5,835 nt of DNA from Dehalococcoidia bacterium (GTDB lineage: Bacteria; Chloroflexota; Dehalococcoidia; GIF9; AB-539-J10): assembly GCA_018399375.1 (NCBI GenBank), contig JAGYOV010000066.1, positions 1-5,835 of the forward strand, given 5' to 3'. Each line of letters starts with the position of its first letter. The first letter of the stretch is position 1. This document shows, in pieces, positions 1-5,835 of this stretch. The notes under the pieces were generated by a model. It had not been told where the DNA came from and searched no databases. It saw only the letters and a list, made by a program, of their open reading frames with translations. The position numbers and the translations under genes are program-made.

Positions 1-500
1 TTACCAGAGGCATAACGGAGAGGGTAAACACCGGGTGCGGGTACATTTACGTGACGGTGAATTTTGATGAAGGCGGGATATGCGAGGTTTTTTCTACTCT
101 GGGGAAAGCTGGGGGCTGTGCTGCTGCACAACTTGAAGCTATCAGCCGGCTGATCTCGCTGGCCTTGAGGTCTGGTCTGGATTTGGATTCCATCGTGAGG
201 CAGTTACGAGGTATTCGTTGTCCCTCTATTTCATGGGAAAATGGGCATGCCGTGATGTCCTGTGCTGATGCTATCGCCGGAGTTCTCGAGAAGTACGTTA
301 GACGTGAAGCTAATGATCCCCCCCGCGATGAATCTAAGGATCTTGTATCTCTTCGTGAGAATAAGGATTCTAACTCTCAACACTCGAATTCCGTTTCCAA
401 TGTTAGCGGAACGGGACAATGTCCTGAATGCGGAGGGCCCTTAATTTATCAGGAGGGTTGCAGTATCTGTGTTGAATGTGGCTTTACCAAATGTGGGTAG
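1..500 (+). CDS. nrdJ: Class II (adenosylcobalamin-dependent) ribonucleotide reductase, C-terminal part; 5' end outside window
   Basis: This enzyme reduces ribonucleotides to deoxyribonucleotides in the cytoplasm, using a radical generated from adenosylcobalamin. Only about 166 C-terminal residues are visible. The reading frame is open from base 3, so the GTG at 51 is an internal valine and not a start. The fragment begins with the TSCPD-type region (RGITERVNTGCG, then TLGKAGGCAAAQ, LISLALRSG, QLRGIRCPS and SCADAIAG), which is characteristic of the C-terminus of B12-dependent reductases. A polar Ser/Asn/Asp/Glu-rich linker follows (about bases 306-410). The tail carries six cysteines: CPEC, then CSICVECGFTKCG at the very end. 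The tail resembles the family's cysteine-rich terminus, thought to pass electrons from thioredoxin-type reductants to the active site and possibly to bind zinc. The catalytic barrel is not in view. The downstream gene lies 87 bases away on the same strand. Confidence 0.93.
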   Translation, partial: TRGITERVNTGCGYIYVTVNFDEGGICEVFSTLGKAGGCAAAQLEAISRLISLALRSGLDLDSIVRQLRGIRCPSISWENGHAVMSCADAIAGVLEKYVRREANDPPRDESKDLVSLRENKDSNSQHSNSVSNVSGTGQCPECGGPLIYQEGCSICVECGFTKCG

Positions 501-577
501 ATATCTGGCTTATCTTCTTTGTTTCTCACTATAGAGAAGTAATAGTTGGGGTAGATGATATGACGGAGGGTTAAGCC

Positions 578-582
578 AGGAG
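578..582 (+). promoter_or_regulatory. Ribosome binding site of the GAF-HPRT fusion gene
   Basis: AGGAG lies five bases before the ATG at 588. An in-frame stop at 561-563, with no other start codon between it and 588, fixes this ATG as the most upstream possible start. Confidence 0.75.
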
Positions 583-587
583 AAGCG

Positions 588-2039
588 ATGAGCGGCAATT
601 ATTATCCTGCCCTTAAGCAAATAAACAGCGTGTGCAACTCGTCCTTTGGGCTGAGGAAAATTGGTAATTCTATAGCTAAGAGTGCTGCCAAGGCAGTACG
701 GGGTCAAGGTTGTCGCATTTTGTTCCTCAATCCTCTGAAGAGATACCTGGTGACCATAGGGTCTTATGGCTTAAGTGATCTTTTCCTCAGAAAGGGACCG
801 CTCGATGCTCGCAAGAGCCTTCCGGATATACTCGATGGGAAAACGGTATATATTGCTGATATTGCCGGTATCGCTGCGGAACATGGTATTCAGTATCCTG
901 AGGAGGACAGGAAGCAGGGCATAGCTTCTATTCTTGGCATCCCCATTGCTAAAGATGACAAAGTTGTTGGTGAGATTCGAATTTACACTCGCGAAATCAG
1001 AGAGTTCTCCGAATCTGACAGGAATTTCCTTCTCAGCGTTGCTGATGTGTGTGCCCTATTGTTTGAAAGGATGGAGCTATCTATCTTGATGGAGAGGAGC
1101 TACAAGGCAGATAAGGAAAAGCTAGAGTCACATGTACCTCAGTTGCCTACTAATGCGCTGCGGCCGACCAGCTTTGCTCATCCAAGCGAAGAAGAATTTG
1201 CTAAGTTGTTGGATTTCTACCGCATCGAGTGGTTATATGAGCCCCGCGCTTTTCCTCTTCGCTGGGGAGATAATGGAGTGGCTGAGATGTTCACTCCTGA
1301 TTTTTATCTCTCCGAAATGGATCTATATGTTGAATTGACTACTTTGAAACAGAGCTTGATAACTGAGAAGAATCGCAAGGTGCGTCGCCTAAAAGAGCTG
1401 TATCCAGAGATAAATATTAAGTTGCTAAATAAGTATGATTATACTCGACTTCTGGCCAAATATGGTTATAGCTTTGCTGGTGAAGCTAAAGCCGAGGGCA
1501 TCGAACGCATTTTGTATAGCGACACACAGATTCAGCGCAGGGTTAGGGTTTTGGCCAAGCGCATATCTCAGGATTATGCCGGTGAGAAATTAGTGCTGGT
1601 GGGGATTCTCAAGGGCGTTGTTTGTTTTATGTCTGATCTGATGCGCAATCTTTCTCTCCCGGTTATTCCTGATTTCATGGCCATATCGCGCTATGGTGGT
1701 GATGCTCGGGTGGTACAAATAACCAAAGATCTTGATAGCACTATTACCGGTCAGCATGTATTGATGGTAGAAGACATTGTAGATACTGGTATGACGTTAA
1801 ACTATGTTCTCAAGTATATCTTAGCCCGTAATCCGGCTAGTCTTCATGTGTGTACCTTCCTGGATAAAAGAGTCCGTCGCATTGTGGATGTACCGCTGAA
1901 GTACGTTGGTTTTGAAATCAAGGATGAATTCATAGTGGGCTATGGGTTGGATCGCGAGGGGGAATACCGCAATCTCCCCTTTATTGGAGTTCTGCATCAT
2001 GAACTGATGAAAGAAGGTGCAAAAGCGAAGCAAGGTTGA
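588..2039 (+). CDS. Three-domain fusion: GAF-like sensor, PD-(D/E)XK nuclease-like domain, hypoxanthine phosphoribosyltransferase
   Basis: The predicted enzymatic role is purine salvage: hypoxanthine or guanine plus PRPP gives IMP or GMP. The HPRT part spans residues about 303-472. Its motifs are the pyrophosphate loop LVGILKGVV (336-345), DFMAISRYG (362-370), the PRPP-binding VLMVEDIVDTGMTL (391-404, acidic pair E395/D396), and the purine-site region GFEIKDEFIVGYGLD (441-455) followed by YRNLPFIGVL. All look intact. Residues about 15-165 resemble a GAF domain, with LGIPIAKDDKVVGEIRIYT (116-134) and a C-terminal helix FSESDRNFLLSVADV (140-154). A helical linker to about 185 follows. Residues about 203-290 resemble a PD-(D/E)XK nuclease fold: a leading helix, YEPRAF, TPDFYL (P237, D238), then DLYVELTT (E249), with T251 at the usual lysine position, and a basic helix KNRKVRRLKELYP. 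A stand-alone HPRT is about 180 residues, so roughly 300 residues are added. There is no signal peptide or membrane segment, so it is probably cytosolic. HPRT assignment is firm, GAF likely, nuclease-like fold moderately supported. Regulation by a ligand of the GAF domain is inference. Confidence 0.9.
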   Translation: MSGNYYPALKQINSVCNSSFGLRKIGNSIAKSAAKAVRGQGCRILFLNPLKRYLVTIGSYGLSDLFLRKGPLDARKSLPDILDGKTVYIADIAGIAAEHGIQYPEEDRKQGIASILGIPIAKDDKVVGEIRIYTREIREFSESDRNFLLSVADVCALLFERMELSILMERSYKADKEKLESHVPQLPTNALRPTSFAHPSEEEFAKLLDFYRIEWLYEPRAFPLRWGDNGVAEMFTPDFYLSEMDLYVELTTLKQSLITEKNRKVRRLKELYPEINIKLLNKYDYTRLLAKYGYSFAGEAKAEGIERILYSDTQIQRRVRVLAKRISQDYAGEKLVLVGILKGVVCFMSDLMRNLSLPVIPDFMAISRYGGDARVVQITKDLDSTITGQHVLMVEDIVDTGMTLNYVLKYILARNPASLHVCTFLDKRVRRIVDVPLKYVGFEIKDEFIVGYGLDREGEYRNLPFIGVLHHELMKEGAKAKQG

Positions 2040-2101
2040 TGTAATGTTATTGAAGAGTTTATTGCGATTCATGCGGGCACGGCTGTGTCCCCTCGTTTTC
2101 G

Positions 2102-2107
2102 TATAAT
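2102..2107 (+). promoter_or_regulatory. Candidate -10 element (TATAAT) for the rsmI cluster
   Basis: The hexamer is a perfect match to the sigma-70-type -10 consensus in the only sizeable intergenic region. However, no recognisable -35 hexamer lies 16-19 bases upstream (bases around 2077-2085 read GC-rich) and there is no TGn extension. Transcription from here would give a leader of roughly 115 bases before rsmI. The call is weak, since such a hexamer can occur by chance in AT-rich DNA. Confidence 0.25.
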
Positions 2108-2133
2108 CTTCTCTGTTTCTCTATAGTTATATT

Positions 2134-2155
2134 ACAATCTGAAGAGAACAATCTG
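2134..2155. repeat. Short direct repeat ACAATCTG, 14-base period
   Basis: The octamer ACAATCTG occurs at 2134-2141 and again at 2148-2155, separated by six bases, just downstream of the TATAAT hexamer. The spacing is more than one helical turn but not a whole number of turns. It could be an operator or chance; only two copies are present. Confidence 0.25.
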
Positions 2156-2229
2156 TATTCTTCAACGTTTCGTCTTGTGAGAGTAAAGTTCAGCGAGAAC
2201 TGGTTGGTCATTGTATAGAGAGAGCACAT

Positions 2230-3093
2230 GTGGACAAAATCACAACTGCGAACTACAATTACCCAGTTGTGTCCAGTCTTTACATTGTTGCTACTCCAAT
2301 AGGCAACATGGAAGATATTTCGTTGCGAGCTTTACGTATTTTGAGAGAAGTTGATCTTATTGCTGCAGAAGATACTCGTACTACACGCCGTTTGCTCAAT
2401 GTATATAATATAAGAACTGCTATGACCAGTTACTGCGAAGATAGCAACAAGCATACCGGGCTGAATTATCTGTTGAGTTTTCTTGGAGAACATGATGTAG
2501 CGCTGGTTTCTGAAGCTGGCATGCCGGGAATAAGCGATCCCGGTTATGAATTCATTGTTGCTGCTATTGAGCAGGGCAATTCTATCGTACCTGTGCCTGG
2601 TGCCTCAGCTCCAATCGCTGCCCTTGTAGCTTCTGGGTTGCCAACAGATCAGTTTATCTATCTTGGTTTTCTTCCTCGTAGCTATGGCGCAAGAAGACGT
2701 CTCCTTTTTTCCATTGCCAGGGAGAGGAGAACTATTGTAGCTTTTGAATCTCCACACCGCATTGAAAAGGCTCTACAGGATATAGAGGAAGTTCTTGGAG
2801 ATAGGAGAATATCTATTTGCCGTGAACTCACCAAAGTTCATGAAGAGGTGTTCAGGGGTACGGTGAGTTGTGCCAGAGCTTACTTTTCACTTCCGAGAGG
2901 GGAGTTTACTCTGGTTATTGAAGGGTGCTTTGAGTCGGAAGGACAAGTAACGGAGGAAGTAGAAAGCGTTTTACGAGAGCTCTTCCGGAGAGGGATTAGC
3001 GCTCGTGATGCTATTGCAAGTGTTTGCTTGCTGGGCAACGTTTCAAAGAAAAAACTTTACCAGACTTGGTTGAATTTTAAGGAAGGAGAATAA
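2230..3093 (+). CDS. rsmI: 16S rRNA (cytidine(1402)-2'-O)-methyltransferase RsmI
   Basis: RsmI uses S-adenosylmethionine to 2'-O-methylate C1402 of 16S rRNA in the ribosomal decoding centre. At 287 residues it matches the usual family length. It shows the tetrapyrrole-methylase fold signatures: LYIVATPIGNMEDIS (17-31), AAEDTRTTRRLL (45-56), SEAGMPGISDPGY (94-106, a variant of the common SDAGTPxISDPGY), VPVPGASAPIAAL (120-132), GFLPR (146-150), and FESPHRIEKAL with CRELTKVHEE (172-206). Residues about 240-285 resemble the C-terminal helix-turn-helix extension of the family. The GTG at 2230 is preceded by only a weak purine-rich stretch (2218-2224). An in-frame GTG at 2269 would give the family-typical short N-terminus (MSSLYIVATP) but has no visible ribosome binding site, so the start is uncertain. 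The gene heads a cluster with the CxxC protein and metG. Confidence 0.95.
   Translation: MDKITTANYNYPVVSSLYIVATPIGNMEDISLRALRILREVDLIAAEDTRTTRRLLNVYNIRTAMTSYCEDSNKHTGLNYLLSFLGEHDVALVSEAGMPGISDPGYEFIVAAIEQGNSIVPVPGASAPIAALVASGLPTDQFIYLGFLPRSYGARRRLLFSIARERRTIVAFESPHRIEKALQDIEEVLGDRRISICRELTKVHEEVFRGTVSCARAYFSLPRGEFTLVIEGCFESEGQVTEEVESVLRELFRRGISARDAIASVCLLGNVSKKKLYQTWLNFKEGE
3083..3088 (+). promoter_or_regulatory. Strong ribosome binding site for the small CxxC protein, inside the end of rsmI
   Basis: AAGGAG lies six bases before the ATG at 3095 and overlaps the last codons of rsmI, whose TAA stop is at 3091-3093. One base separates that stop from the next start, an arrangement that favours translational coupling. 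Confidence 0.8.
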
Positions 3094-3094
3094 T

Positions 3095-3319
3095 ATGCGA
3101 CGCGGATGTATTTCGATAGGTATAACACAGTGTGATGGTTGTCATCGCTATCTCGGTTATGGTGAGCGATATCTGGTAATTGGAGAGGATGAAAGTAATG
3201 AACGCCGTCTTTGTGTCGCTTGTTGCTTGAAGCAGGGAAATGCCTCGTACAAAAATGAAGAGGGGAAAGAGACGATTACCTTTTTCTCTCAAGAGGATGT
3301 CCAGGCACCATGGCATTGA
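3095..3319 (+). CDS. Small CxxC/CxxC protein of unknown function (putative zinc ribbon)
   Basis: This 74-residue protein is not recognised as a named family. It has two cysteine pairs, C13-x-x-C16 (QCDGCHRYL) and C40-x-x-C43 followed by a further C44 (RLCVACCLKQG), separated by a 23-residue segment that could form the strands of a zinc ribbon (YGERYLVIGEDE...RRL). This layout is typical of small zinc-binding or treble-clef-like proteins, so metal binding is likely but inferred. The remainder is polar and charged (YKNEEGKETITFF), with no signal peptide or membrane segment, suggesting a cytosolic location. The strong ribosome binding site, the one-base spacing after rsmI and the 34-base gap before metG support a real, co-expressed gene rather than a chance reading frame. 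A role in translation is suggested only by its neighbours. Confidence 0.8.
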   Translation: MRRGCISIGITQCDGCHRYLGYGERYLVIGEDESNERRLCVACCLKQGNASYKNEEGKETITFFSQEDVQAPWH

Positions 3320-3342
3320 TCGGGGGGTTAATTCTGAGTAAT

Positions 3343-3348
3343 AGGGAG
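3343..3348 (+). promoter_or_regulatory. Ribosome binding site of metG
   Basis: AGGGAG lies five bases before the ATG at 3354. It supports this start, which places the conserved nucleotide-binding segment at residues 8-22 as usual for the family. Confidence 0.7.
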
Positions 3349-3353
3349 ATTTT

Positions 3354-5027
3354 ATGGCTGAACACATTCTAATAGGTGTTGCCTGGCCTTATGCTAATGG
3401 CCCTTTACACCTGGGACATGTGGCAGGTGCTTATTTACCAGCTGATATTTTTGCGCGTTATCATCGGCTCAAAGGAAATAAAGTATTGATGGTTTCGGGG
3501 AGTGATCAGCATGGAGCACCGATTACTATTCGAGCGGAAGAAGAATCTACTTCTCCTCAGGAAATAGCGAGTAGATATGATGGGCAGTTCAGGGAGTGCT
3601 GGCAAAAGCTGGGTATTTCCTTTGATCTGTTCACATCGACGAGTACGGTGAACCACACTGAAGTTACGCATGATATATTTCTCACCCTTCTCAAAAAGGG
3701 ATATATCTATAAAGACACGATTCTTCAGGCGTATTGTCCTCATTGCCAGCGCTTCCTTCCTGATCGTTATCTGGAGGGCGTTTGTCCTTATTGTGGATTT
3801 GATAAAGCGCGCGGAGACCAGTGTGAGGCTTGTGGTCGCCCCATGAATCCGTTTGAACTTAAAGACCTGCGGTGTCACATTTGCTCTGCGACGCCACAAT
3901 TCCGAAGTACAGAGCACTTCTTTTTGCGCCTCAGTGCCTTTCAGAAGCAGCTCGAAGAATGGATAGGTAAGCAGAGTTGCTGGCGGCGGAATGTGATGGG
4001 AGCTACGTGGAAGTTCTTGAATGAAGGTTTAAAAGATCGGGCCATAACGCGTGACCTGGGATGGGGAATAAGCGTTCCGCAAGATGGTTTTGAGGATAAG
4101 AGAATTTATGTGTGGTTTGAGGCCGTTATTGGTTATCTATCGGCAAGCAAGGAGTGGGCAAAGCTTAACGGAGACGAGGCGGCATGGCAACCTTTTTGGA
4201 CGGGAGAAAGCAAAAGCTTCTATTTTGTTGGCAAGGACAACATCTTTTTCCATACGCTCGTATGGCCGGCGATGTTGCTGGGATACGGGAGTTTGAATCT
4301 TCCTTACAATGTTCCAGGGAATGAGTTCTTGACTATTGAGGGGCAGAAGCTTTCTACCAGTCGCAGGTGGGCTGTTTGGTTACCGGATTACCTGGATAGG
4401 TATCATCCAGATCCTCTACGGTATATGCTGTCAGTTAACATGCCTGAAACCAGCGACAGCGATTTTTCCTGGCGCGAGTTTCTGAGACGCAATAACAATG
4501 AACTCGTGGCAACGTATGGGAATCTGATACACCGCGTTCTCAGCTTTACCTATCGCAACTTCGGTGGGGCCATACCTGTACCAGGCTGTCTTGATGTCAG
4601 GAGTAGGGCATTAATGCAGCAAGCAGCAAATGTTATGGGTACCGTTGATGACTTGCTATATAGATGCAATTTCAAGGGGGCTATAAGGGAAGCTATGTCT
4701 CTTGCGCAGGAGGCGAACCAGTATCTCGATGAACAAGCTCCTTGGAAGAAGATCAAGGAGGATAGACAGGCTTCAGCTATGTCTACCTATACTGTATTGT
4801 CCTTGCTCTCAGCCTTAAAGATTGTTCTCTATCCTTTTCTCCCCTTCAGCTCTGAGAAGCTTCATTATCTGCTCGGGTTCAAGGGTAATTTAAGTGAAGT
4901 GGGGTGGAAATTGCAGAAGCTCGAGCCAGGTCAGAAAATTCCTGAGCCATGTCCTGTATTTGTCAAGCTCGACGACGCCGTCGTAGATGAGGAGGAGCAA
5001 CGGCTCGGGATGATATCGATGGAATAG
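3354..5027 (+). CDS. metG: Methionyl-tRNA synthetase
   Basis: This class I aminoacyl-tRNA synthetase charges tRNA(Met), initiator and elongator, with methionine using ATP in the cytoplasm. The HIGH-type motif is seen in PLHLGH (17-22) within GVAWPYANGPLHLGH, followed by SGSDQHGAPITIRA (48-61). The connective insertion holds four CxxC pairs (C128/C131, C144/C147, C157/C160, C174/C177), enough for two zinc sites. The KMSKS loop reads KLSTS (332-336) in EGQKLSTSRRWAVW. DPLRYMLS and NNELVATYGNLIHRVLSF (about 381-398) mark the start of the anticodon-binding helical bundle, which continues to about 510. At 557 residues, it ends soon after this bundle and lacks the C-terminal EMAP/Trbp111-like tRNA-binding domain that some bacterial enzymes carry. 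That reduced form is common and does not indicate truncation. It is probably co-transcribed with rsmI and the small CxxC gene. No frameshift was seen. Confidence 0.97.
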   Translation: MAEHILIGVAWPYANGPLHLGHVAGAYLPADIFARYHRLKGNKVLMVSGSDQHGAPITIRAEEESTSPQEIASRYDGQFRECWQKLGISFDLFTSTSTVNHTEVTHDIFLTLLKKGYIYKDTILQAYCPHCQRFLPDRYLEGVCPYCGFDKARGDQCEACGRPMNPFELKDLRCHICSATPQFRSTEHFFLRLSAFQKQLEEWIGKQSCWRRNVMGATWKFLNEGLKDRAITRDLGWGISVPQDGFEDKRIYVWFEAVIGYLSASKEWAKLNGDEAAWQPFWTGESKSFYFVGKDNIFFHTLVWPAMLLGYGSLNLPYNVPGNEFLTIEGQKLSTSRRWAVWLPDYLDRYHPDPLRYMLSVNMPETSDSDFSWREFLRRNNNELVATYGNLIHRVLSFTYRNFGGAIPVPGCLDVRSRALMQQAANVMGTVDDLLYRCNFKGAIREAMSLAQEANQYLDEQAPWKKIKEDRQASAMSTYTVLSLLSALKIVLYPFLPFSSEKLHYLLGFKGNLSEVGWKLQKLEPGQKIPEPCPVFVKLDDAVVDEEEQRLGMISME

Positions 5028-5086
5028 TCCTCGTATCTGTGCCTAGATTGAAGTCAGCAATGGTGGGGTGAAAAGGGGAAATTAGC
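5028..5086. other. Convergent 59-base junction between metG and ftsH
   Basis: The two genes run toward each other and end here. No GC-rich stem with a flanking T-run was found on either strand, so a bidirectional intrinsic terminator cannot be supported from the sequence. Confidence 0.5.
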
Positions 5087-5835
5087 TCAAACGTAAAACT
5101 GTTTTGGAACCAACCCCTTAAATAGCTTGCTAAGTTCCTCTTCTCCCAGAGTTTCCTTAACGATGAGCTCTTCTGCCATTTTCGTTAAAGTAGCTTTGTT
5201 CTCGGTAAGAATTCTTTTTGTGGTGTTGTAGGCGCGCTGTATGATATTGTGCACTTCCAGGTCTATTTCCTTAGCAGTCTCATCACTGTAATCTTTCTGT
5301 TCACTGATTTCACGGCCGAGAAAGACGAGTTCCTGTTTCTGACCGAAAGTACGTGGTCCTAGTTTTTCACTCATGCCATATTCCGTAACCATTTTCCGGG
5401 CCAACTTGGTTGCCTGTTGCAGGTCATTTTCAGCCCCGGTACTGACTTCTCCATACTTTATTTCTTCTGCAACCCGTCCCCCCAGAGTTACCACCAACCT
5501 ATCGTTGAACTGAGATTTTGTCCAGAGGTGTCTGTCTTCGGTGGGCAGAAAGCGCGTCCAGCCTCCCATCATGCCGCGCGCAATGATGGAAACTTTGTGC
5601 ACCGGATCGGCGTTGGGCAACATTCTGGATGCCAGGGCATGTCCGCTTTCATGATAGGCGATGATTTCCTTTTCCTTTGTGGAAAAGGCGCGGTTTTTCT
5701 TCTCTGGCCCAGCTATAACCCTTTCGGCAGCAGCTTCGAGTTCTAGGCTTGTAATTTCTTTGAGACCACGGCGCGCTGATAATATAGCGGCCTCGTTAAT
5801 TAAATTGGCCAGATCAGCCCCGCTGAAACCAGCTG
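5087..5835 (-). CDS. ftsH: ATP-dependent zinc metalloprotease FtsH, C-terminal part; 5' end outside window
   Basis: FtsH is a hexameric, membrane-anchored AAA+ protease that degrades misfolded membrane proteins and some regulators. The minus-strand frame is open from the right edge (about 248 residues visible), so the methionine at 5623 is internal. The visible part starts in the end of the AAA module (AGFSGADLANLINEAA, helical sensor-2 region). It continues with RVIAGPEKKNR and the zinc protease motif HESGH (bases 5639-5653), with two histidine zinc ligands and the catalytic glutamate. LPNADPVHKVSI follows, then the M41 protease domain (LPTEDRHLWTKSQF, LGGRVAEEI, STGAENDLQQAT). The aspartate of AENDLQQAT (codon 5423-5425) is in the position of the third zinc ligand. 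The tail EELSKLFKGL before the TGA at 5087-5089 is a normal family ending. The Walker motifs and N-terminal membrane segments lie outside the window. It is transcribed convergently with metG and is thus an independent unit. Confidence 0.96.
   Translation of the reverse strand, partial: AGFSGADLANLINEAAILSARRGLKEITSLELEAAAERVIAGPEKKNRAFSTKEKEIIAYHESGHALASRMLPNADPVHKVSIIARGMMGGWTRFLPTEDRHLWTKSQFNDRLVVTLGGRVAEEIKYGEVSTGAENDLQQATKLARKMVTEYGMSEKLGPRTFGQKQELVFLGREISEQKDYSDETAKEIDLEVHNIIQRAYNTTKRILTENKATLTKMAEELIVKETLGEEELSKLFKGLVPKQFYV

Larger units (their letters stand above)
2040..2229. other. 190-base intergenic stretch upstream of rsmI
   Basis: No coding sequence is convincing here on either strand. 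The stretch is AT-rich in its middle and holds a TATAAT hexamer (2102-2107), an imperfect 5-6 bp inverted repeat TGAAGA/TCTTCA (2140-2145 and 2159-2164), and a repeated octamer ACAATCTG (2134-2141 and 2148-2155). No hairpin followed by a T-run was seen, so no terminator for the upstream gene can be called. It is the longest gene-free stretch in the window and the likeliest place for the promoter of the rsmI-metG cluster. Confidence 0.6.

Noticed and set aside
51..500. A free-standing 149-residue gene starting at GTG 51
   Set aside because: The same frame is open to the left edge and the upstream residues (TRGITERVNTGCG) continue the TSCPD region of NrdJ, so this is the end of a larger gene.
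523..538. Inverted repeat TTCTC-ACTATA-GAGAA after nrdJ as an intrinsic terminator
   Set aside because: The stem is only five AT/GC-mixed pairs and is followed by GTAATAG rather than a T-run.
1821..2072. An 83-residue minus-strand frame overlapping the end of the HPRT fusion
   Set aside because: It is opposite to the conserved purine-site region of HPRT and has no supporting motif.
3435..3917. A 160-residue minus-strand open frame inside metG
   Set aside because: It is antisense to the HIGH and zinc-knuckle regions of a clear MetRS, has no recognisable domain, and looks like a shadow frame.
5087..5623. A separate 178-residue minus-strand gene starting at the methionine at 5623
   Set aside because: The frame continues upstream through HESGH and the end of the AAA module to the window edge; the methionine is internal to ftsH.
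5417..5746. A 109-residue plus-strand frame across from ftsH
   Set aside because: It is antisense to the conserved protease motif of ftsH and its translation shows no domain-like pattern.
1..5835. Mobile element, CRISPR array, toxin-antitoxin pair or defence island
   Set aside because: No terminal inverted repeats, transposase, regularly spaced repeats or paired small genes were seen; apart from the fusion protein and the small CxxC protein, all genes are housekeeping genes.

Overview
The window reads as ordinary chromosomal DNA of a bacterium, probably of the phylum Chloroflexota and most like class Dehalococcoidia. This placement rests on the general look of the proteins (the FtsH, RsmI and MetRS sequence variants and the HPRT fusion) and was not checked by a search. 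The presence of an adenosylcobalamin-dependent ribonucleotide reductase fits an anaerobic or microaerophilic lifestyle. No mobile element, CRISPR array, tRNA, rRNA or obvious prophage was seen.

Layout. Bases 1-500 hold the 3' end of a class II ribonucleotide reductase gene (nrdJ): the TSCPD region, a hydrophilic linker and a cysteine-rich tail. After an 87-base gap, bases 588-2039 encode a 483-residue three-part protein: an N-terminal GAF-like domain, a central PD-(D/E)XK nuclease-like fold, and a C-terminal, apparently intact, hypoxanthine-type phosphoribosyltransferase. A 190-base intergenic stretch follows. Then comes a tight same-strand cluster: rsmI (2230-3093), a 74-residue protein with two CxxC pairs (3095-3319) and metG (3354-5027). 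The cluster ends in a 59-base convergent junction with the 3' end of ftsH, which lies on the minus strand (5087 to the right edge).

Functional reading. The left part concerns nucleotide supply (dNTP synthesis and purine salvage). The middle cluster concerns translation (2'-O-methylation of 16S rRNA in the decoding centre, and methionyl-tRNA synthesis). The right end is membrane protein quality control. The small CxxC protein sits one base after rsmI and 34 bases before metG with a strong ribosome binding site, so it is probably co-expressed with them, but its function is unknown.

The item most worth attention is the GAF / nuclease-like / HPRT fusion. Its catalytic phosphoribosyltransferase motifs look intact, while its nuclease-like domain keeps PD and E but has threonine where the usual catalytic lysine would be. 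This suggests a sensing or binding role, though that is inference.
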